This document shows, in pieces, positions 1-9,182 of a stretch of DNA of 64,000 nucleotides. Position 1 is the stretch's first letter. The number at the start of each line of letters is the position of its first letter. Location: the NCBI GenBank assembly GCA_018266915.1, contig JAFDZM010000098.1, positions 62,001 through 126,000 on the forward strand, written 5' to 3'. Below the pieces are notes generated by a model. It saw only the letters and a program-made list of their open reading frames with translations. It searched no databases and was not told the DNA's origin. The position numbers were made by a program, and so were the translations under genes. The stretch is from Bacteroidota bacterium. Lineage in GTDB: Bacteria > Bacteroidota > Bacteroidia > Sphingobacteriales > Sphingobacteriaceae.

Positions 1-635
1 GTTATTTCGATGCTTTGATTGAATCATTTGAGATCATGGTTGATGGGATGGAAAAAGACCAGTTCCTGCAATTCAGGATGTCCTTACTACCGGCCAGTGG
101 TTTTCAAAGTGGGCAATACCGGATGATTGAGATCTATTCAACGGATTTTATCAACCTTGTGGCCCGCGACAAACGCGAGGAATTGCGCAGCGCTCCTATC
201 GAAGACCAGTTTGAATTTCTCTACTGGAAATTTGGCGCGACGGAATTATCTACCGGCAAAAAGACACTCACACTTAAGCAATTCGAGAAAAAATACTCCA
301 AAACCTTTATCGAATTAGCTAAAGCAAACACCAGTAAAAACTTTAATGCCCTGCTGCAGCAATTGCAATATGAGCAGCAATCGACCACCCCGCTCGAAAA
401 TGAATTGCGGCAACTGGATGTCAACGTAAATGTAAACTGGCCGCTCTCCCACTACAAATCCGCGGTACGATATCTTAACCGCGAACCAGACGAGATCAAA
501 GCAACCGGCGGTACTAACTGGCAAAAATATCTACCTCCGCGTTTTCAAAAACGTATTTTCTATCCGTCACTATGGACCAGGGAACAGGAAGATAACTGGG
601 GGAAGGCCTGGGTGGAGGATGTGCTTGGTTTATAG
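1..635 (+). CDS. Tryptophan 2,3-dioxygenase family protein, 5' truncated by window edge
   Basis: Heme dioxygenase of the kynurenine route, which opens the indole ring of tryptophan. The reading frame is open to the left edge (it reads YFDA before the first possible TTG start), so about 210 C-terminal residues are present and the N-terminus lies outside the window. The family signature GFQSGQYRMIE is present, followed by a helical middle and the C-terminal GGTNWQKYLPP segment, which corresponds to the GTGG loop near the active site. His in LSHYKSAVRYL is in the place expected for the proximal heme ligand (inferred). The C-terminus is the short Bacteroidota form. ilvE follows about 120 bp downstream after an inverted repeat. 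Family call is firm; substrate is by family. Confidence 0.85.
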   Translation, partial: YFDALIESFEIMVDGMEKDQFLQFRMSLLPASGFQSGQYRMIEIYSTDFINLVARDKREELRSAPIEDQFEFLYWKFGATELSTGKKTLTLKQFEKKYSKTFIELAKANTSKNFNALLQQLQYEQQSTTPLENELRQLDVNVNVNWPLSHYKSAVRYLNREPDEIKATGGTNWQKYLPPRFQKRIFYPSLWTREQEDNWGKAWVEDVLGL

Positions 636-636
636 A

Positions 637-690
637 TCATGGTTCATAGTCATTAAATGGTCATTATCAGGGTTTTTCTATGAACCATGA
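637..690. repeat. Intergenic inverted repeat (GGTTCATGG word)
   Basis: Two perfect 13-base arms (637-649 and 678-690, TCATGGTTCATAG and its complement) lie just after the dioxygenase stop. The flanks repeat related words (ATGGTCATT, ATGAACCATTACC). It can form a hairpin and could end the upstream transcript, but there is no clean T-tract. It belongs to the word-repeating spacer class seen at other gene ends here. Confidence 0.6.
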
Positions 691-757
691 ACCATTACCT
701 ATGAATTTTCTGCCAAAAGTCCTATCTTGCCCTTTTCCAAATTTAATACCTAAGGAT

Positions 758-1825
758 ATGACTGAGACGTTGGACATCAAGATCACCAAAACTACCAATT
801 CCCGTTTGTCGCAAACGGATTTTAGTAACCTGCCATTTGGCAAAATTTTTTCCGACCACATGTTTGTGGCTGATTATGCTGATGGCGAATGGAAGAATTT
901 TCAGATAGTCCCTTATGCTGAGATCGGGTTGAGCCCGGCTATTTCTGCTTTGCATTACGGACAAGCCTTTTTTGAAGGCCTGAAAGCTTACAAACATGCT
1001 GATGGTAAGGTCTCCGTCTTCCGTCCGGATAAAAATGCAGAGCGTTTTAACAAATCGGCAGAGCGTCTTTGCATGCCAGAGTTGCCCGAAGAAATTTTCA
1101 TTCAAAGCATAGCTGCATTGGTCGATCTTGACCGCGACTGGATCCCGGCTCAGGCTAACCACTCTTTATACATCAGGCCATTTATGTTCGCTACCGATCC
1201 GTTTTTGGGCGTAGCGCCATCATCTACTTATAAGTTCATCGTGTTAACCTGCCCTGTAGGCCCTTACTTCTCAAAAACTTTGAGAGTGAAAATAGAAACC
1301 TACTACACCCGTGCAGCTGCAGGCGGAATGGGTTATGCAAAATCAGCAGGAAACTATGGCGGTGCTATGCTGCCGAGCCGCAAGGCTGTTGAAGAAGGCT
1401 TTGACCAGATCATCTGGACCGATGCGAAAGAACATAAATACGTTGAAGAAATGGGCGCCGCTAATGCAATGTTTGTATTAGATGGCACATTGATCACCCC
1501 ATCAACTGAAGAAAATACCATTCTAAAAGGTGTCACCTGCAATACGGTAATGACCCTGGCCCGCGATTGGGGCTTCCCGGTTGAGCAACGCCGTATATCG
1601 GTTGAAGAAATTATTGAAGGCGCTAAAAACGGTAAACTGACTGACGCATTTGGTGCAGGAACAGCTGCTACTATCGCTCCGGTTGGCTCTATCGGTTATA
1701 ATGGTGAAGAATACTTCTTAAGCGATCCGAAAACACGCGAGTTCTCACAAAAAGTACTGAAAACTTTGGATGGTATCCGTTACGGCAATGCTCCTGATCC
1801 GCATGGCTGGAACTATATGATATAG
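758..1825 (+). CDS. ilvE: Branched-chain amino acid aminotransferase
   Basis: PLP-dependent class IV aminotransferase that interconverts leucine, isoleucine and valine with their 2-keto acids. The 355-residue product matches type II BCATs. GMGYAKSAGNYGG carries the Schiff-base lysine (K195 from the chosen start), and the cofactor phosphate loop is the C-terminal GAGTAATIAPVGSI. The ATG at 758 is preferred over the in-frame start at 680 because the upstream 26 residues lie in the repeat spacer and have no family counterpart. TAAGGA precedes it. Convergent with the phosphoesterase downstream. Confidence 0.95.
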   Translation: MTETLDIKITKTTNSRLSQTDFSNLPFGKIFSDHMFVADYADGEWKNFQIVPYAEIGLSPAISALHYGQAFFEGLKAYKHADGKVSVFRPDKNAERFNKSAERLCMPELPEEIFIQSIAALVDLDRDWIPAQANHSLYIRPFMFATDPFLGVAPSSTYKFIVLTCPVGPYFSKTLRVKIETYYTRAAAGGMGYAKSAGNYGGAMLPSRKAVEEGFDQIIWTDAKEHKYVEEMGAANAMFVLDGTLITPSTEENTILKGVTCNTVMTLARDWGFPVEQRRISVEEIIEGAKNGKLTDAFGAGTAATIAPVGSIGYNGEEYFLSDPKTREFSQKVLKTLDGIRYGNAPDPHGWNYMI

Positions 1826-1828
1826 TAT

Positions 1829-1893
1829 AGTGAGTGGTCAATGGTGAGTAGTGAATTAGTTTTCTACTCACTACTCACCATTGACTATTCACT
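1829..1893. repeat. Quasi-palindromic spacer between convergent genes (GTGAGTAGT words)
   Basis: The left arm 1829-1855 and right arm 1865-1893 share an exact 18-base core (GTCAATGGTGAGTAGTGA in one orientation), with drifted flanks built from GTGAGT, GTGAAT and GGTCAA words. The right arm reaches into the 3' end of the phosphoesterase gene, whose last codons and TAG stop fall inside it. Probably acts as a bidirectional terminator hairpin (inferred). A sister copy lies at 10054-10135. Confidence 0.65.
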
Positions 1894-3069
1894 TTTCACT
1901 TTCAACGATACCGTTTCGCTTTTCCCAAACACAACTTTCTGATCCTTTTGTAAAGGCTTCGTATTCCACAAGCATTCACGAACGGTTAGTTTTTGCGCTG
2001 CAGGGTCAAGAGAAATCAGTTGGAAGGACAGCAAAGTTTCATCCTTTGCTGAATATTTGCCTTTTATAGGCGAATCAACCCTGAAGGTATTCAGACTGAC
2101 ATCATTATCCGGTCCGTGATAAGTATAAAACTCGTTCCAGTTACTGTTGCCGTGAAAATAGGCTTTGATATTAGGATGCTGTTTTAAGAATTTCACAAAG
2201 CCCCGTTGCTCTATCTGCGTTGCGCCGTCATCGGCAGATGCGATATATCCTTCTTTATAATGCTCCTCTGTAAGATTTTGAAATTTATTTTCCGCGGTCA
2301 TATTATAAGGAGGCCGGGGGTTAGTAAAATGCTTTGATTCACACTCCGGCTGATCATGGGTGAAAATAATAACAGGGGTAGATTTAGCCACTTTGGCCAG
2401 ATCTTTCTTCATCCAGATACGTTCGGCAGAATCAGGCCAAAGGGTGATGAACATCATATGTATACCCTTAACGTCGAATGAATAATTTACTTTTTCAGTA
2501 TGATAATCGTAATCTGCATTGGTTAAAGGTTTTGCAGGTTTCAGCATCGCATTATATATTTTCACCATTGACGTAGGGTCAGTCACCGGTTTTAATGGCT
2601 TGGTAAACCCTATTGCATTTGATATATCATGATTTCCGGGTACTAATAACAATTTAGCAGGTTTGCCATTATCCCCTATAAGGCTAATGGAATGCACATA
2701 GTCCGTCTCAAACTGCGACCATGATGCAGCTGCGCTTTGTATCGGCGCTTCCATCCTGTTAGCTATATCACCTGTTTGTATCACATAGTCAACATGACTT
2801 GCTTTTTGGCCCGAATTGATTCCTCCATCCAATGGTAATGTAAGACCAGGAATGCTGTTCATTTGTTGTATCATCGCAGCATTTACAATATGACTTTTCA
2901 CATTACTATCGCCCCTGAATTTTACACGGCTGATTCCATAATGCGCATCCGAGCTGAAAACCATATTGATCACTGGAGAAGTTTTAGATTGACCAAAACT
3001 CTTTCCTGAATTAAGCGCAAAAGCTGCACCTATCATAAGCGCAGCTGTGAAAACTTTATGCTTTCTCAT
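1885..3069 (-). CDS. Secreted calcineurin-like metallophosphoesterase
   Basis: 394 residues with a signal peptide (cleavage near FGQS, about residue 27). The binuclear metal-site motifs appear in order: SDAHYG (D41, H43), GDIANR (D101), GNHD (N146-D148), FTHDQP, and HGNSNW in place of the usual GHxH. It should hydrolyse a phosphate ester in the periplasm or outside; the substrate is not readable. Last gene of a four-gene leftward operon, 9 bp after the propeller lipoprotein. The C-terminal KVKSE and stop are supplied by the flanking repeat, so the end may have been remodelled. Confidence 0.85.
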   Translation of the reverse strand: MRKHKVFTAALMIGAAFALNSGKSFGQSKTSPVINMVFSSDAHYGISRVKFRGDSNVKSHIVNAAMIQQMNSIPGLTLPLDGGINSGQKASHVDYVIQTGDIANRMEAPIQSAAASWSQFETDYVHSISLIGDNGKPAKLLLVPGNHDISNAIGFTKPLKPVTDPTSMVKIYNAMLKPAKPLTNADYDYHTEKVNYSFDVKGIHMMFITLWPDSAERIWMKKDLAKVAKSTPVIIFTHDQPECESKHFTNPRPPYNMTAENKFQNLTEEHYKEGYIASADDGATQIEQRGFVKFLKQHPNIKAYFHGNSNWNEFYTYHGPDNDVSLNTFRVDSPIKGKYSAKDETLLSFQLISLDPAAQKLTVRECLWNTKPLQKDQKVVFGKSETVSLKVKSE

Positions 3070-3078
3070 AAAGTAGAT

Positions 3079-4065
3079 TTATTTTCTTTTATAAAATGAA
3101 ATAGTCGCCAAATGACCGGGGTGATCCCTGATCTCGGTATCCGTGTAATAACCGGAATCATCTGCAGCAAAGCAAATCCCTTCGCCCTGGGGTTCGTTAT
3201 TGGCATAAGGTGCTACTTGCGGGGCAGTTAATAATCCGGCTGAGATGGATGTCCCGGCAGGAAGTTTCCAGTACCAGATCAATTCATTGCTTCTCAATAA
3301 TATTTCAGTGCCATCGGGAGAGATATCACCGGCTGTGGCTTTATTCATATACAACTGCACAACAGGCGTCATTACTGTAGCCGATTTGGTATTTTGCGGA
3401 TACCTTGCCACATAAACTTTCGAAAAACTATTCTCCTTACTGGCGATATAAATATCCTTTGTTAAAGGGTCAACCATCAGCGATTCTGCATTCCTTGGGC
3501 CATCGGGATATTTTAGTTCGATAATGTCAAGCGAATCAATATTCATCGTCACCGGCAGAGTTTTTCCGGTCAGGTCAGGCTCGGGGAAACGATAGACAAA
3601 TACCGAAGGATACTTAGAATCGTTATCACCAATATCACCTACATAAACATAGTTTTTGCCAGCCACAGGACCAGGGCCAACGGCAATATCTTCCCAGTCA
3701 CGGTTGCCTACAGGTGTTAAGGTGAGTGTTCCCACGTTATCGCCGTTTCCGTTAGTCATATAAACTTGGTTGGGGTTGCCGCTATCATTATGAATATATA
3801 AAATACCGGGATTGATCCTGCTTGCCGCCACGCCGGATATTTCTACAAGGTCAGTTCTGGCCAGATCATGTACCACAGGCACGGGATTAAACAGCTTTGT
3901 ACTATCAAGACCGACCGGGTCATAACCTGGTTTAGGAAAGTTTACCTGTGCCGGTGGAGTAGTTGCCGTTGTATCTTTTTTCGGGATGACTGTATTGCCT
4001 GACTTATTGCAGGAGAAAACAGTTAGAATAAAAAAGCACAACAACCCATTTTTAATATTAAACAT
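3079..4065 (-). CDS. Beta-propeller-like lipoprotein with DWEDIA / GDIGDN motifs
   Basis: 328-residue lipoprotein: the signal MFNIKNGLLCFFILTVFSC ends in a lipobox with acylated Cys. A TP-rich linker follows. The body has repeated beta-strand units with NRDWEDIAVGPGP and VYVGDIGDN, a pattern I know from uncharacterised Bacteroidota and actinobacterial secreted proteins with predicted propeller folds. It is not the beta-propeller phytase signature. The ATG at 4065 gives a standard-length signal; an ATG at 4095 and a TTG at 4116 are in frame but would lengthen it. It sits between the beta-helix lipoprotein and the phosphoesterase in one operon. Function unknown. Confidence 0.7.
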   Translation of the reverse strand: MFNIKNGLLCFFILTVFSCNKSGNTVIPKKDTTATTPPAQVNFPKPGYDPVGLDSTKLFNPVPVVHDLARTDLVEISGVAASRINPGILYIHNDSGNPNQVYMTNGNGDNVGTLTLTPVGNRDWEDIAVGPGPVAGKNYVYVGDIGDNDSKYPSVFVYRFPEPDLTGKTLPVTMNIDSLDIIELKYPDGPRNAESLMVDPLTKDIYIASKENSFSKVYVARYPQNTKSATVMTPVVQLYMNKATAGDISPDGTEILLRSNELIWYWKLPAGTSISAGLLTAPQVAPYANNEPQGEGICFAADDSGYYTDTEIRDHPGHLATISFYKRK

Positions 4066-4128
4066 GTTACTGTTTTTACTAAAATGGGTTGTCATGCTAA
4101 AGATCGTACTTTTCAATATCGCTAAATA

Positions 4129-5577
4129 TTAGTGCTGATTACCTGTACCGTCGGTTTGGTAGCAACCGATGTCTTTTCCCGGAGGAGTGATCTGGGTAGC
4201 GCCAAAGTTAGGATCGACAGGGATACCGGCAGTGATAGGTGCAACCTTGCTGGCATCAGTTGTACCTTTGCCAATAGCAGGTGAACCTGACTGCAAACGG
4301 AAGTTGTAACTATCAACTGAACACTGGGTGATCCAGAAATTATTAGCAGCAGGAAGCGGGTAGTTTACGAACATTGGATTGTTTTTACCAACCAGCGCCG
4401 AACCGTCATAAGTTTCACCAAAAGTATAGCTTGAACCAAGGAAGCTAGCCATGTTTGGAATATCAGTTGCCTGTGGGTGAGTAACAACAGCCTGCGCACG
4501 GTTATCAGGTACAAACTGGCCGCAGATTGTAGCGTTATCACCATAATAGTAGTTGTAGCCATAAGCAGTTTGTTTTATTGCATCGTTTGCGTTGTAAGTA
4601 GTATCAGCCAGGTATACTTTAGCGCCACCCGGGCCACCAGCTATACGCACACCAAAAGCACAGTCAACAATCAGGTTATTATAAACTAATGCCCTCGAGT
4701 TATTTTCGATCTCCGCAGAGCTTCCGCGAGCGCCAAAAACGCCACTGTTTCTAAAACCATCGTTTACATAAGTATTATTATACATAGTGAACTGGCATTC
4801 GCCGCCTGTAGTACCGTCGCTTGCAGTTTTTGTACCGTTTGTGGCGCCACCGATAATCAGGTTATATGCCATGTTACCTGTTGAGCTGCCTTTTGCATTG
4901 AAACCGTCACCACCGTCGCTGCCGCATTTCTCCATTGTGTTTCTCATGATGTTGAAGTGACCGCCATAAAAACGGGTAGCGTCATCAGGCGAACCATACA
5001 TCCATGAATCCTCCATAATGAACACACCATCAGGGTTGGTGAAGTATAAGATGAATTGAGCACCCGCTTTTAATGAGTTTCCGCCCTGGAATGGAAGCGC
5101 CTTCAAAGCAGCGCCACCAAAATCAAGGTGAGTCCATTTAATAACGCAAAGTTTAGCTGTAGGGCCGCAGTAAATACCACCCCAACCGCCAACATATGCA
5201 GAGTCGGCTCCTAAAACCGATACTCCGGTAGTTTTGGTCCTCCGTGGGTCGGTTACCGTAATTGGGGCGTCTTTGGTACCCAGGAAAATAATGTCGCCGT
5301 TTACGATAAAATTAGCGCCATTGGTCATGTTAATTTTAACACCTTTTTGCACCAGCAAAGTATCACCTGCGTTGATAGTGATATCCCCGCTTACGTTGTA
5401 AGTTTGATTGGCCTGCATAGTACCTTTGTAGCTGCCCGCAGCTAACGTACCCGAACTGCTGATAACCTTACCAACCTGGATCTGTGGCTGCGAGATTACC
5501 GCCTTATCACTTTTCTTGCTGCACGATACGAGCGCTAAAAGTGACATTCCGATCGAAAGAATCTGTAAATTTTTCAT
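4129..5577 (-). CDS. Surface lipoprotein, predicted right-handed beta-helix
   Basis: 482 residues. The N-terminus MKNLQILSIGMSLLALVSC gives a lipobox with Cys19. The body is rich in short G/N/T/V turns (ITINAGDTLLVQKGVKINM, IIFLGTKDAPITV, then asparagine-ended rungs), typical of a parallel beta-helix as in pectate-lyase-like or adhesin folds. No catalytic residues are recognised. It lies 51 bp downstream of the TonB-dependent receptor on the same strand, so it probably works at the outer membrane with it, for example as a substrate-binding surface lipoprotein in place of SusD (inference). Fold is likely, function unknown. Confidence 0.75.
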   Translation of the reverse strand: MKNLQILSIGMSLLALVSCSKKSDKAVISQPQIQVGKVISSSGTLAAGSYKGTMQANQTYNVSGDITINAGDTLLVQKGVKINMTNGANFIVNGDIIFLGTKDAPITVTDPRRTKTTGVSVLGADSAYVGGWGGIYCGPTAKLCVIKWTHLDFGGAALKALPFQGGNSLKAGAQFILYFTNPDGVFIMEDSWMYGSPDDATRFYGGHFNIMRNTMEKCGSDGGDGFNAKGSSTGNMAYNLIIGGATNGTKTASDGTTGGECQFTMYNNTYVNDGFRNSGVFGARGSSAEIENNSRALVYNNLIVDCAFGVRIAGGPGGAKVYLADTTYNANDAIKQTAYGYNYYYGDNATICGQFVPDNRAQAVVTHPQATDIPNMASFLGSSYTFGETYDGSALVGKNNPMFVNYPLPAANNFWITQCSVDSYNFRLQSGSPAIGKGTTDASKVAPITAGIPVDPNFGATQITPPGKDIGCYQTDGTGNQH

Positions 5578-5628
5578 AATGGGAAATGGATAATGATTAT
5601 TGTGTTTTAATTGTTAAATACTGATAGA

Positions 5629-8544
5629 TTAAAAGTTATACTTTACACCCAGGCTATAGCGTGCATAAAATTGATCATACTGTACTGTTGTATAATTAGG
5701 GCTTTCCTGGTGCGGATATTTTGACGAGCCAGAGTAATTTGCCTGGTTATTCTGCTTGATGAACAGCTCATATGGTGTATTGAGCAGATTATTAGCCTTT
5801 ATGTATAAGATTAAGTGTTTGCCTATTTTCTTCTGGGCCGACAGGTCAAGGAAAGTGGACGGCTTTTCCCATGTATCGAGGCCATAGTAGGTAGATACGG
5901 CAGCTATTCGCTCACCGGTGTATGAAACCGACAGTTGCGCGTCGAGGCCAAGCTTTTGGTCTTTATACAACAAAGATGCATTGGCTATATTGGCGGCCTG
6001 GCCCTGTAGTGGCCTGGTTTGTGTACGGTGAATCAGTTCGCTATTAACGTTCACTGTTTTAGATGTAGTGATCTTCGAATTTGTATAGGTATAGTTAATA
6101 GATGCACCAAGATTGCCGAAGAATTTCAGGGCTACAAATTCGGCCCCGAGGTTTTGTGCTGAGGCGCTAGGGTTGTTTGGTATATAATACAAAGTTGCAC
6201 CGTCAGAAGCCTGTTGAAGCGAAGTCTCAATTGGGTTGACCAGGTGTTTATAAAAACCGCCCACCATAAACTCATCAAATACACCAGGGAAAAACTCATA
6301 CCTTAAATCGTAGTTATCGACAACTGTATGCTGCACATATGGGTTACCAACGTGGCCATAAAACGCGTCGTCCTGTGAATCATCCGTAGCCGGCACAAGG
6401 TCATAGAAAGATGGCCTTAATACAGATTTGTAATAAGCTGCCCTTATTGCCTGCTCATCTGTCAATGAGTATTTGGCATTGATGCTTGGCAACAGATCGT
6501 TATAGGTAATATCGCCCGATTTACCGGGAAAAGTAACAGGAAGATTTGAAAGATAATTTTGGCTGGTATATTCCTGTCTTACACCAAATATGACGTTCAG
6601 CTTGCTGGTAAAATCATATTTTATCATGCCATAAATAGCCTGTATATTTTCGGTAAATGTGTAAACACCCGCATCTGTACGGTATGAACCATACGCATAA
6701 GTTGTATCCAGGTCTTTCCATTGGTATGTGGCGTTAGGAATTGATGTATATGGCTCCGGGGCAGGCGGTGATGAACCCGGGACATACGTATTTGATAAAC
6801 TGTACACATCACGGAAATTATCCCTTGTTTTGTGTCTCACCATGCCGCCAATCGAAAACTCAGCAGTGTGATTGAAAATATTTTCGGCTTTATAATGCAG
6901 GTTCAAATAACCCGATAGGTCTTTATCAGTATTATGTAGCCATTCCCGCGACTCGTTGCCCACCACGGCAGGCTCAGGCTGTATGCTGGTAGGAACATTT
7001 GAGCCATTCGGAATAGTTTCATTGAACTGGTAGTTAGAGTCGAATTCAGCCATATCAGGTAAATTCTCTTTTGCCTGCGAAGTAGTGCCTATCCAGTCTA
7101 AAGAAAAGTCTTTGGTGATATGGTGTTTACCACTCAGCGTAATGTTGTAAATATTTTGAAGATCAGACCGCGTTTGCGTCCTGTTGTCTACAGAAAAGGG
7201 GCCGTGGTAACCATTGAAAGAATAACCGCCATACGTAGTTTCTGCGGTTTGGCGCACCCGGTATTCATCCAACCCAACGTAGGTGCCGAACAATTTGATG
7301 GTGTTGTTATTGTCGAATTTGTAATCTATTGCTGCCATCGCACCGTAATGGTTCACTTCCGACGAGTACATCCTGTTATCAGAACTTTGAAAAGCTGTTT
7401 CCTGGTTCGGCGTATTGATATTGGGCGACTGGCCTACTGTGCTTGTTTGCACAACCACAAAGCTGTTATCGCCCTGGTAAAGATTTTGCACACTGCCCGC
7501 GAAAATAACGCCTAGTTTACCTCCCAGGTACCGGTTACCAATGGTCAGGCTCGCGGTTTTATTTATAGGGGCATTTTGTTTCTGGGTGAGCAGGTTCTGA
7601 TACGGGAATTCGCTGAGCGAAGCAATTTTGTTCGGATGCCTCTCTCCTGGCGACTGATTATCCACCGTGCTGCGGTTAAATGACTCAAAACTGCGATTAA
7701 AAAATATCTGACTGTAACCCGTACCAATCTCTCCTTCAACTTTCAGGTGGTCGGGAGCAGATTTCATTACCAAATTCACCACACCACCAGAAGCGTCACC
7801 TTCCATATCAGGGGTAAGCGTTTTAGAAACCTCCAAACGATCAACCAGGCCTGCCGGGAATATATCCAATGGCAAATATCTGTTCCTGTTATCCGGGCTT
7901 GGTATCTTCACACCATTGATCAGCGTGGTGTTATATTGTTTGTCCATACCACGGATGATCACGTGCCGTGCATCGCCTGTATTACTTCTGTCTATTGATA
8001 CCCCCGACATCCTGCTTAACACATTCGACACCAAGACGTCAGGCGAAATGGCGATAGCTTGAGCTGACACCGCATTAAGGGTATTGTTGGAGTTTTTTTC
8101 TGCACCCCGCGCGGCCGCGTCTGTTTCTTTATCGGCATGCTCTACTATAGTTACCTCGTTAAGCGAGGTCGCGTTATCAGCCATAGCTATATTCAGCGTA
8201 GCTTCTTTACTGTTTGTAACCTCTACCGCATATTCCTGGGTGGTTTTGTACCCCAAAAATTTTACCTGCAACTTATACGTTCCAGCAGGTATGTTTTTAA
8301 ACAGGTAAACACCATCAAGTTTAACCGTAGTGTTCGATTGAAAATCCCCCTTTTCTATATGAACTGTGGCGCCGATTAAAGTTTCACCATTTTTAGCATC
8401 AGTGACACTGCCTTTTAAACTTTGTGCATGCACAATTGTGGAAAAGAAAAACAGCATTAAAATGCTCAAAAGGCATTTTTTTAATATTTTTTGAGAACGG
8501 ACAGGAATTGAAAAAAGGACGTAAGGAGTAAAGATAACTTTCAT
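5629..8544 (-). CDS. TonB-dependent receptor
   Basis: About 971 residues. Signal peptide (KKCLLSILMLFFFSTIVHAQ), a carboxypeptidase-regulatory-like domain (LKGSVTDAKNGETLIGATV), a plug with VIIRGMDKQYNTTLINGVKI and PLDIFPAGLVDRLEV, then a long beta-barrel ending in aromatic F. The plug matches the receptor type with GMD-x-RYN and SPDNRNRYLPLDIFP motifs (TIGR01782-like), which is usually not paired with SusD. The ATG at 8544 is chosen; the TTG at 8580 only adds 12 residues. It imports a substrate across the outer membrane using TonB energy. First gene of an operon ending in a secreted phosphoesterase; the substrate may be a phosphorylated compound (inference). Confidence 0.93.
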   Translation of the reverse strand: MKVIFTPYVLFSIPVRSQKILKKCLLSILMLFFFSTIVHAQSLKGSVTDAKNGETLIGATVHIEKGDFQSNTTVKLDGVYLFKNIPAGTYKLQVKFLGYKTTQEYAVEVTNSKEATLNIAMADNATSLNEVTIVEHADKETDAAARGAEKNSNNTLNAVSAQAIAISPDVLVSNVLSRMSGVSIDRSNTGDARHVIIRGMDKQYNTTLINGVKIPSPDNRNRYLPLDIFPAGLVDRLEVSKTLTPDMEGDASGGVVNLVMKSAPDHLKVEGEIGTGYSQIFFNRSFESFNRSTVDNQSPGERHPNKIASLSEFPYQNLLTQKQNAPINKTASLTIGNRYLGGKLGVIFAGSVQNLYQGDNSFVVVQTSTVGQSPNINTPNQETAFQSSDNRMYSSEVNHYGAMAAIDYKFDNNNTIKLFGTYVGLDEYRVRQTAETTYGGYSFNGYHGPFSVDNRTQTRSDLQNIYNITLSGKHHITKDFSLDWIGTTSQAKENLPDMAEFDSNYQFNETIPNGSNVPTSIQPEPAVVGNESREWLHNTDKDLSGYLNLHYKAENIFNHTAEFSIGGMVRHKTRDNFRDVYSLSNTYVPGSSPPAPEPYTSIPNATYQWKDLDTTYAYGSYRTDAGVYTFTENIQAIYGMIKYDFTSKLNVIFGVRQEYTSQNYLSNLPVTFPGKSGDITYNDLLPSINAKYSLTDEQAIRAAYYKSVLRPSFYDLVPATDDSQDDAFYGHVGNPYVQHTVVDNYDLRYEFFPGVFDEFMVGGFYKHLVNPIETSLQQASDGATLYYIPNNPSASAQNLGAEFVALKFFGNLGASINYTYTNSKITTSKTVNVNSELIHRTQTRPLQGQAANIANASLLYKDQKLGLDAQLSVSYTGERIAAVSTYYGLDTWEKPSTFLDLSAQKKIGKHLILYIKANNLLNTPYELFIKQNNQANYSGSSKYPHQESPNYTTVQYDQFYARYSLGVKYNF

Positions 8545-8640
8545 TAAAACACCGGTTTTTGCGCAAAGAAACCCTTTCAATTTTGAATAAAATCTGAATT
8601 TTAAGCCATCGGGAATTTCTTAACCAAATGATTTTAATGC

Positions 8641-8743
8641 TTTAACATAAAATGTTGTTTTACAGAAAAAATTCAGTTTTCTAAAACATCATTTTAACAT
8701 AAGAAATAAAAAAATTAACATTGACAATATAATTTATCGTCAA
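8641..8743. promoter_or_regulatory. Candidate operator region upstream of the receptor operon
   Basis: The 269-bp gap between clpS and the receptor holds an imperfect 23-base palindrome (8721-8743, outer arms TTGAC/GTCAA). It also has TTTAACATAA at 8641-8650, TTTTAACATAAG at 8692-8703 and ATTAACATT near 8713. The region is strongly AT-rich. This is the obvious place for the receptor-operon promoter; no full TAnnTTTG/TTTG promoter was found. The regulator is unknown. Confidence 0.35.
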
Positions 8744-8813
8744 TAAAATAAGACGCGATGGGATTTGGACAATAGGAATCGGCGCCTTGTTCTTAGGGAA
8801 AAGAAAATCAAAC

Positions 8814-9095
8814 TTATTCGACAGTAACGGTCAAGCCTTCCTGCTGCAATATTTTGCGGTAGATTTCCATCTCGGTAAATGAGCCTTCCAGTACGGCGCA
8901 CTTACCTTCGTTATGCACCTTCCAGGCTATTTTTTCAGCCTGGGATTCGGAATAGTCCAGGTATTTCATCATGCAGAAGATCACATGATCGAATGTATTC
9001 ACATCATCGTTCCATAAAATGAGACGGTGCATTTCTTTAAGCCCGGCTAATATTTCCTCGAGCGTTAGGGCCTCTTCCTGGGTTTCTGTCGGCAT
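8814..9095 (-). CDS. clpS: ATP-dependent Clp protease adaptor ClpS
   Basis: 93-residue N-end-rule adaptor that delivers substrates to ClpA or ClpC. The binding-pocket signature LILWNDDVNTFDHVI is present, followed by QAEKIAWKVHNEGKCAVLEG and the C-terminal strand. The ATG at 9095 gives MPTETQEEALTLEE, a normal short acidic N-terminus; the TTG at 9137 adds an unlikely hydrophobic lead. It stands alone, upstream of the receptor operon on the same strand but 269 bp away, so probably not co-transcribed. Confidence 0.95.
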   Translation of the reverse strand: MPTETQEEALTLEEILAGLKEMHRLILWNDDVNTFDHVIFCMMKYLDYSESQAEKIAWKVHNEGKCAVLEGSFTEMEIYRKILQQEGLTVTVE

Positions 9096-9182
9096 TGTAA
9101 TGACAAAATTACCTAAATTCGGCAATAAAAAAGGCAAAAAGATGTTTGCTTGTGAAAAAGTAACACGCTCGTCACAATTACA

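Noticed and set aside
758..1825. Start of ilvE at 680
   Set aside because: The extra 26 residues fall in repeat spacer DNA and have no counterpart in the family; ATG 758 fits length.
3079..4065. Beta-propeller phytase
   Set aside because: The phytase acidic calcium-site motifs were not found; DWEDIA and GDIGDN belong to a different uncharacterised group.
7120..7515. A 131-codon plus-strand frame inside the receptor gene
   Set aside because: Antisense to a well-supported barrel; composition and lack of motif suggest chance.
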